Assembly (NCBI GenBank): GCA_009908885.1
Contig: JAAAOL010000020.1
Span: 1-6,096 of the forward strand
Source of the DNA: Bacteroidota bacterium
GTDB lineage: Bacteria; Bacteroidota; Rhodothermia; Rhodothermales; JAAAOL01
Reading direction: 5' to 3'
DNA length: 6,096 bases
The translations under genes and the position numbers were made by a program. Within the stretch, counting starts at the first letter, position 1; each line of letters opens with the position of its first letter. This document shows, piece by piece, positions 1-4,139 of the stretch. The notes below the pieces were generated by a model. The model was not told where the DNA came from. It saw only the letters and a list, made by a program, of their open reading frames with translations, and did no database searches.

Positions 1-1
1 C

Positions 2-361
2 GACTTCGTCCGCGAAGGGCTCGACATCTTCTACGACTGCCACATCTCCTTCCCGGACGCCGCCCTCGGCACCGAGGTCGACGTGCCGACGCTGAAGGGG
101 CGCGCTCGCCTCCAGGTCGATCCGGGCACGCAGTCTGGCAAGATTCTGCGGATGCGCGGGCGCGGCCTGCCCGACCTGCAGACGAACCGCAATGGCGATC
201 AGATGGTGCGCGTGCTGGTGTGGACGCCGCAGCACCTCACCGACGAGGAGCGCGAGATGCTGGAGACCCTGCGCGGCGGCGAGTCCTTCGCCCCGAAACC
301 CGAAGAGCAGCGTGGCGACCGCAAGTCGTTCTTCAGCCGCGTCAAGGACGTCTTCTCCTGA
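2..361 (+). CDS. dnaJ: Molecular chaperone DnaJ, C-terminal part (5' end outside window)
   Basis: This is the C-terminal part of a type I (Hsp40) DnaJ, the cytosolic co-chaperone that delivers unfolded clients to DnaK and stimulates its ATPase. The reading frame is open from base 2 and ends in TGA at 359-361, giving 119 visible residues. They cover the end of client-binding domain I, all of domain II and the tail. Diagnostic stretches are AALGTEVDVPTLKGRARL, the GTQSGKILRMRGRGLPDL segment, GDQMVRVLVWTP with the following LTDEEREML helix, and the KSFFSRVKDVFS tail. This tail matches the end of E. coli DnaJ (KSFFDGVKKFF) closely. The J domain, Gly/Phe region and zinc centre lie upstream of the window. 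The next gene starts 104 bp downstream on the same strand. An internal GTG at 83 is not a real start because homology continues upstream of it. Identity as DnaJ rather than CbpA rests on the tail and the domain II motifs and is secure. Confidence 0.96.
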   Translation, partial: DFVREGLDIFYDCHISFPDAALGTEVDVPTLKGRARLQVDPGTQSGKILRMRGRGLPDLQTNRNGDQMVRVLVWTPQHLTDEEREMLETLRGGESFAPKPEEQRGDRKSFFSRVKDVFS

Positions 362-465
362 GCCTACTGCTGCCCATCCTGTAACGGTGCAGCCGGACCG
401 AAACCAGCGCGGCACGCTTCAGGTAAGGAGCGTCCCGCTGCCATCTTCAGGACGTCCCACCACGC

Positions 466-1020
466 ATGTCTACGCCTCACACAATCGACGGAGACCAGTT
501 GCGCACCGTGATGCGCCGGGTGCCCGCCCCGGTGACGGTCGTCACGGCTGCCGGGACCGACGAGGTGCGAGGCATCACCATCGGCTCGTTCACCAGCGTC
601 TCGCTCGATCCGCCGCTCATCTCGTTCAACGTCGCCAAGGACGCGCAGATGCACGCGGTCATCCAGGAGGCGTCCCGCTTCGTCGTCCACATCCTGACGG
701 ACGAGCAGGCCCACCTCTCGAATCATTTCGCCGTGCCGGACCTGAGCGGCGCCGAGCAGTTCGCGGACGTAGAGTATCGGCTCGATGAGCACGGGACACC
801 GCTGCTGCCTGACGTGCTGGCCCGGCTCGTCTGCACGCCGTATGCCTATTACGAGGCGGGCGACCACACCATCGTCGTCGGTGAAGTGGTGGATCTCGCC
901 CTGGACGCGACGCAGGAGCCGGTACTCTACTTCGACCGGCGCTACTGTGCCGTCGGCGACGAGGTGAAGCTCTTGAGCTTGTTCTCGCCCGTAAAGCGCG
1001 CATCCAGCGACGCGTCGTAG
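466..1020 (+). CDS. Flavin reductase-like, FMN-binding split-barrel domain protein
   Basis: This 184-residue cytosolic protein belongs to the flavin reductase-like (DIM6/NTAB, HpaC-type) family. Members bind FMN on a split beta-barrel and usually use NAD(P)H to make reduced flavin for a partner monooxygenase. Visible family motifs are PAPVTVVTA (20-28), the FMN-contacting run RGITIGSFTSVSLDPP (35-50) followed by LISFNV, FVVHILTDEQAHLSNHFA (72-89), GDHTIVVGEVVDL (132-144) and PVLYFDRRY (152-160). The family core ends near residue 160, and about 24 less typical residues follow. ATG 466 is chosen because DQLRTVMRRVPAPVTVVT aligns with usual family N-termini. Ribosome-binding support is weak: only AGGAC (449-453) is nearby, while a good AAGGAG (425-430) lies 35 nt upstream, too far away. 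No in-frame start codon fits that AAGGAG. No partner oxygenase is visible, so the substrate is unknown. The last 79 bp overlap the convergent gene on the other strand. Confidence 0.94.
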   Translation: MSTPHTIDGDQLRTVMRRVPAPVTVVTAAGTDEVRGITIGSFTSVSLDPPLISFNVAKDAQMHAVIQEASRFVVHILTDEQAHLSNHFAVPDLSGAEQFADVEYRLDEHGTPLLPDVLARLVCTPYAYYEAGDHTIVVGEVVDLALDATQEPVLYFDRRYCAVGDEVKLLSLFSPVKRASSDAS

Positions 1021-1778
1021 GCCCCGACGCCGAAGAAGGCGAAGTCGTACCGCGCCGGGTCCTCCGGGCAGAGGCGGCGGCAGGCCGCCGTCAGGTGCTG
1101 CACCGCTTTCCAGTCGTTCGATTTGCGGGTGACGAAGCCGAGCGCCCGTGCCTGCCGACCCGAGTGCACGTCGAGCGGCAGCACGAGTTGATCCGAGCGG
1201 ATCCGCGTCCAGAGGCCGAGATCGACCGGGCCGGGCCGCACCATCCACCGCAGGTACATGGCCAGACGCTTGCAGGCGCTGCCGGCCTCGGGGCGCGCCA
1301 GGTGCTTGCGGAGCCGCGCCGGGGTGCCAGGGCGGGCCATGATGGACGTGCTGAAGCCCTGAATGGCCGGACCTACGTCGTCGGCCTCGGGCGGCAGGTG
1401 CCGGGCGAAGAGCGCCTCCACCGTCTCGTGCTCGCGCAGCAGCGCGCCCAGATTCTGCGTGAAGTGCAGCGCGTCGATGGGTTGGAACGTGCGGTGCTTG
1501 AAGTCGGCCAGCCGGTCGCCGTCGCGCCCGACGTCGAACGTGCGGACGAAGTCGTACGGCCGGTAGCGCATCCGCTCGCACAGGTCCGCCATCTTCTTGA
1601 GGACCGTCTCGCGGCGGCCCCAGGCCAGCAGCGCCGCGTACAGGCCGATCACTTCCTGGTCGCGCGGGTCGTCGAAGCCGTGCGGGATTGAGATCGGGTC
1701 GTCGGCGATGAACCGGGGCTGCTCGTAGCGGGCGACGAGGCCGTCCAGGTAGGTCTTGAGGGCGTCCAGCGTGGGCAT
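942..1778 (-). CDS. TIGR02757/DUF2400 family protein, possible HhH-GPD glycosylase relative
   Basis: This 278-residue protein matches the TIGR02757 (DUF2400) family, whose function is not established. Family signatures are DDPRDQEVIGLYAALLAWGR (36-55), HFTQNLGALL (105-114), KRLAMYLRWMVR (170-181), VDLGLW (185-190), LPLDVHSGRQARALGF (200-215), TRKSNDWKAV (217-226) and RYDFAFFGVGA (243-253). The segment PLDVHSGRQARALG resembles the VDTHVxRVxxRLG segment of HhH-GPD DNA glycosylases such as endonuclease III. D203 would correspond to the catalytic Asp, and K170 is a candidate nucleophilic Lys. That reading is inference. ATG 1778 is preferred over an in-frame TTG at 1811: GGAG lies 12 nt upstream of the ATG, whereas the TTG lacks a Shine-Dalgarno and falls inside an inverted repeat. 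The conserved core ends near base 1021, so the last 25 residues are a non-conserved tail antisense to the flavin reductase 3' end. An alternative longer frame over the same strand (364-1893) lacks family motifs. Confidence 0.92.
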   Translation of the reverse strand: MPTLDALKTYLDGLVARYEQPRFIADDPISIPHGFDDPRDQEVIGLYAALLAWGRRETVLKKMADLCERMRYRPYDFVRTFDVGRDGDRLADFKHRTFQPIDALHFTQNLGALLREHETVEALFARHLPPEADDVGPAIQGFSTSIMARPGTPARLRKHLARPEAGSACKRLAMYLRWMVRPGPVDLGLWTRIRSDQLVLPLDVHSGRQARALGFVTRKSNDWKAVQHLTAACRRLCPEDPARYDFAFFGVGAYDASLDARFTGENKLKSFTSSPTAQ

Positions 1779-1790
1779 GCGGCAGGGAGG

Positions 1791-1794
1791 CTCC
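1791..1794 (-). promoter_or_regulatory. Shine-Dalgarno (GGAG) for the TIGR02757 gene
   Basis: Bases CTCC on the + strand read GGAG on the minus strand, 12 nt before ATG 1778. The spacing is slightly long. It is the only Shine-Dalgarno-like match near a possible start of this gene, and it supports the ATG at 1778 over the upstream TTG at 1811. Confidence 0.45.
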
Positions 1795-1807
1795 GAGATG
1801 AGTAGAG

Positions 1808-1830
1808 CCAAATCCGTTCGAAGGATTTGG
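1808..1830. repeat. Perfect 8-bp inverted repeat, 7-nt loop, upstream of the TIGR02757 gene
   Basis: CCAAATCC (1808-1815) and GGATTTGG (1823-1830) are exact reverse complements separated by GTTCGAA. The loop itself holds the palindrome TTCGAA (1817-1822). The element begins 30 bp upstream of ATG 1778 in a stretch that is 44% GC (1801-1870, counted by hand), against clearly GC-rich flanks. On the minus strand it would form a hairpin in the leader, or serve as a dyad operator. It has no T-tract, so it is not a classical terminator. The inverted repeat is plain in the sequence; its function is unknown. Confidence 0.6.
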
Positions 1831-1831
1831 G

Positions 1832-1863
1832 GTATGGAGAAGTGGACAAATGGAAGTATGGAG
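1832..1863. repeat. Degenerate 8-bp tandem repeat, four units with TGGA core
   Basis: Four consecutive 8-bp units can be read: GTATGGAG, AAGTGGAC, AAATGGAA, GTATGGAG. TGGA sits at positions 4-7 of each, and the first and fourth units are identical. A purine-rich GAAGAAAA follows without the core. The array abuts the inverted repeat at 1808-1830 and is non-coding. Its frames give Met-Glu-Trp/Lys-type nonsense peptides rather than a protein. It may be a small copy of an intergenic repeat dispersed in the genome, which cannot be tested from one window. Confidence 0.55.
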
Positions 1864-1987
1864 GAAGAAAACGTCCGACCCCCACACCTTCAACCATCCA
1901 GACCCACGGCTCCGTCATACCGAAACAGTTCAGTCGGGTCTGGTACCGGGGAGCATCCTAAACGTCGAGGCCCGGCAGGGTTTCGTC

Positions 1988-2040
1988 GTCCGCGCGCGGC
2001 GGCATCACGCGCGATGCGGCCCGTTATCGGCTGCGCGGAC
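1988..2040. terminator. Nested GC-rich hairpin downstream of the glycoside hydrolase; possible terminator
   Basis: GTCCGCGC (1988-1995) pairs exactly with GCGCGGAC (2033-2040). Inside it, GCATC (2002-2006) pairs with GATGC (2013-2017). On the minus strand the structure starts 28 nt after the TAG stop at 2069-2071, a suitable place to end transcription of the hydrolase gene or protect its 3' end. There is no following U-tract, so intrinsic termination is doubtful. Chance pairing is possible in such GC-rich sequence. Confidence 0.25.
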
Positions 2041-2068
2041 ATCGGCAGACGAGAAGGGGGTGCAAGGG

Positions 2069-4072
2069 CTATTCCCGCAGCAGGAGCACCCGCGTCTCTG
2101 AGTACGCCTCCGCTTCCAGGCGGCACACGTACACGCCGCTCGCCACGTCGTACGCATTCCACGTGTAGCGGTGCGTTCCCGCCGGAACGAGGCCGGAGGC
2201 CAGCACGGCAATTTCGCGTCCCAGCACGTCATAGATCGTCACCGACAGGGCCGTCGGCGCAGGGAGATCGACCTGGAGGGTCGTCGTCGAGTGGAAGGGG
2301 TTGGGGTAGTTCTGGCGGAGTGCGACGCCGGTCGGCATTTCGTCGTCCGGAGTCTCGATCGCGACGCCGCTGGCGATGGAGAACGCCTGCTCGCTGACGA
2401 CGGTGCTGTCGCCGTGATCGACGACCGCCATGCGGCACGCATCGCACGTCGGCCCGGTCACCGTCCAGGCGTACGCGCCCGTGTTGGGAAGGTCGGCGGC
2501 GAGGGGCTCCCAGGTCGCTCCGTCGTCCCGCGAGAGCTTGAGGTCGATGGTCGTGTCGTAGAGGATATCCCAGTCCACGGCCTCCCATTCGATCTGCACG
2601 TCCTCGCCGACGCGCCATCCCGGATCGCCGGACGGGGTCGTCAGGTGCAGCAGGCGGGGCGGCTCGGAATGGTGGATCGCAAACCCAACAGGGCCGGAGG
2701 TGGTGCGGGCGGCCTGGACGTAGGTGCGATACGCCGCATCTTGCGCGGCGCGGGAGATGAGCACGTCCCGCACGTCGAGGTCGACCGTCTGCGCGTCCGG
2801 AGGACGTGCGGGGACCTCCGCTGTCAGGTCTGCCGCGATGCGTTCGAAGGCTCGCCCGAGCGCGGTGACTTCCTCCTCCGCGTCGAACAGGTAGGAGGGC
2901 CAGTCGGCGGGCGAGGCGTAGGCCGCCCACTGCAGCCAGCCGGAGCCGGAACGCGCGACCGGCTCCAGCGAGTAGTCCAGTTCCGTGAGATCGAACTCCT
3001 CGACCACGACGGGCTTGCCGGCATACGCGTAGCGCAGCAGCCCCTCCATATACTCATCCTCGTCGTCGCCCCACCAGTTGTAGCCATGCACCGCGATGAA
3101 GTCCACCAGCGAGGCGATCTTGTGCGGGTTGAAGGCGGTGTAGGGCTTGTAGAAGGTGCCGTCCGGTTTCATCGGCACGGAGTGCTGATCCAGCCCGACG
3201 GTGATCATGTGGTTCGGGTCGGTCGCGCGCAGGGCGTCGGTCAGGCGGCGCGTCCAGTTGTAGGCGACGTCCTCCCGGAAGAGTTGGAAGTCGAAGAAGC
3301 GCATGCTTCCCAGGGTCTCCTGGTCGGAGAAGGTCTCGTACGACGGCGCCTCGATACGTGCCCAGGACTCCCCGGCTCGCGGGTAATCGTCCCACGCGGT
3401 TTGCAGGCGATCTTCCGTGCGGTACTTGAAGCGCACCCACGCGCCGAAGAGGTCGTTCATGATGCCCGAGTCGGATCCGCGCACCGCTGGTTCGTTCTGC
3501 AGGTTCCAGGCGAAGATGGTGGGCTCGTCGGCGTAGCGCTCCCCGAACGCGCGCAGCAGGAACTCGAACCCCTGCAACGTCTGCTCGTCCGCGAAGTACT
3601 CCCAGCGTTGCCAGGCCGGCACCCCTTCCCACGTATCCGTCAGGTCGAGGATGAGATACAGGTCGTGCTCTTCGGCCAGGGCGATGAGGTGATCCAGCGT
3701 CTCGAAGCTCGCGTCGTCGAGGCTGAACAGGTGGGGCTCGAAGCTCACCGCGGAGAGAAAGATCCGCACGATGTTGGCCCCCAGGTCTGAGATCTGGGCG
3801 AAGTGGCGGTCCGTCCGCGCGGCATCGAACGCGCCGATCACGTCGTACGCGGGATACGGCTCGGCGTGGAAGGTGGCCGGGTCGTAGTAGTTGACGCCGA
3901 ACGGCACGAAGGGCTGTCCCGTCTCGGCCGTCTCGAAGTGCCAGCCGTCGGAGGCGACGCGAATAAACTCGGGCTCCTCCGACGACCTTGTGCCCGTCCC
4001 GTGCGGTTGTGCGGACGCGGCAACGGACAGACAACTGATCAGCAGGAATGCGATTGCTGAGCGTCGGGTCAT
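2069..4072 (-). CDS. Secreted GH5-like (clan GH-A) glycoside hydrolase with Ig-like module and T9SS sorting domain
   Basis: This 667-residue exported enzyme probably cleaves a beta-linked polysaccharide; the substrate is not predictable from sequence. Residues 1-21 form a signal peptide (MTRR, hydrophobic core, ASA before Gln22). Residues ~36-418 form a (beta/alpha)8 catalytic domain of GH5 type. R103 lies in GANIVRIF, N193-E194-P195 in FAWNLQNEP (E194 is the acid/base), H329 and Y331 in VHGYNWW, and E359 in KPVVVEEF is the likely nucleophile. The position usually held by His in ILDLH is Thr145, which argues for a divergent subfamily. Residues ~470-568 look like a Kre9/KNH-type Ig-like module (GWRVGEDVQIEWEAV, LSRDDGATWEPL) with a CDAC pair at 543-546. 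Residues ~585-667 are a T9SS type A sorting domain (QNYPNPF, YDVLGREI, ASGVYVCRLE). The chain is very acidic, with about 105 Asp+Glu, 40 Arg and only 6 Lys by hand count. Start ATG 4072 has a weak GAGAG just upstream. It lies 67 bp after the beta-helix gene and may be cotranscribed with it. Confidence 0.9.
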   Translation of the reverse strand: MTRRSAIAFLLISCLSVAASAQPHGTGTRSSEEPEFIRVASDGWHFETAETGQPFVPFGVNYYDPATFHAEPYPAYDVIGAFDAARTDRHFAQISDLGANIVRIFLSAVSFEPHLFSLDDASFETLDHLIALAEEHDLYLILDLTDTWEGVPAWQRWEYFADEQTLQGFEFLLRAFGERYADEPTIFAWNLQNEPAVRGSDSGIMNDLFGAWVRFKYRTEDRLQTAWDDYPRAGESWARIEAPSYETFSDQETLGSMRFFDFQLFREDVAYNWTRRLTDALRATDPNHMITVGLDQHSVPMKPDGTFYKPYTAFNPHKIASLVDFIAVHGYNWWGDDEDEYMEGLLRYAYAGKPVVVEEFDLTELDYSLEPVARSGSGWLQWAAYASPADWPSYLFDAEEEVTALGRAFERIAADLTAEVPARPPDAQTVDLDVRDVLISRAAQDAAYRTYVQAARTTSGPVGFAIHHSEPPRLLHLTTPSGDPGWRVGEDVQIEWEAVDWDILYDTTIDLKLSRDDGATWEPLAADLPNTGAYAWTVTGPTCDACRMAVVDHGDSTVVSEQAFSIASGVAIETPDDEMPTGVALRQNYPNPFHSTTTLQVDLPAPTALSVTIYDVLGREIAVLASGLVPAGTHRYTWNAYDVASGVYVCRLEAEAYSETRVLLLRE

Positions 4073-4139
4073 GGCGCTCTCAGTAGACGATGACAGGGGA
4101 TCTGGACGCTATCGGGGCGATTGGTAGACCAAGCTCAAG

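Noticed and set aside
1779..1811. Upstream TTG start adding 11 residues to the TIGR02757 protein
   Set aside because: No Shine-Dalgarno upstream, the start lies inside an inverted repeat, and the added residues do not match the family. ATG 1778 has GGAG at a usable distance.
1832..1863. CRISPR-like or direct-repeat array
   Set aside because: Units are only 8 bp with no spacers. It is a degenerate microsatellite, not a CRISPR array.
364..1893. 509-codon open frame on the minus strand across the flavin reductase and TIGR02757 genes
   Set aside because: Its translation is Arg/Pro/Ala-rich with no family motif, while both overlapping frames (466-1020 + and 942-1778 -) show clear conserved domains. 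Stop-poor high-GC sequence explains it.
1890..1990. Possible promoter between the hydrolase end and the TIGR02757 gene
   Set aside because: I looked on the minus strand for -35/-10 and for the Bacteroidota TTTG/TAnnTTTG pattern. No pair had both correct spacing and convincing matches.
1756..2397. 213-codon + strand frame spanning the intergenic region
   Set aside because: Crosses non-coding repeats and the antisense of the hydrolase tail. The translation is Arg/Ser/Pro-rich with no domain.
2171..3790. 539-codon open frame antisense to the glycoside hydrolase
   Set aside because: It mirrors the hydrolase codons and has low-complexity Arg/Val/Gly/Glu content and no recognisable domain. The opposite frame has a signal peptide, catalytic motifs and a sorting domain.
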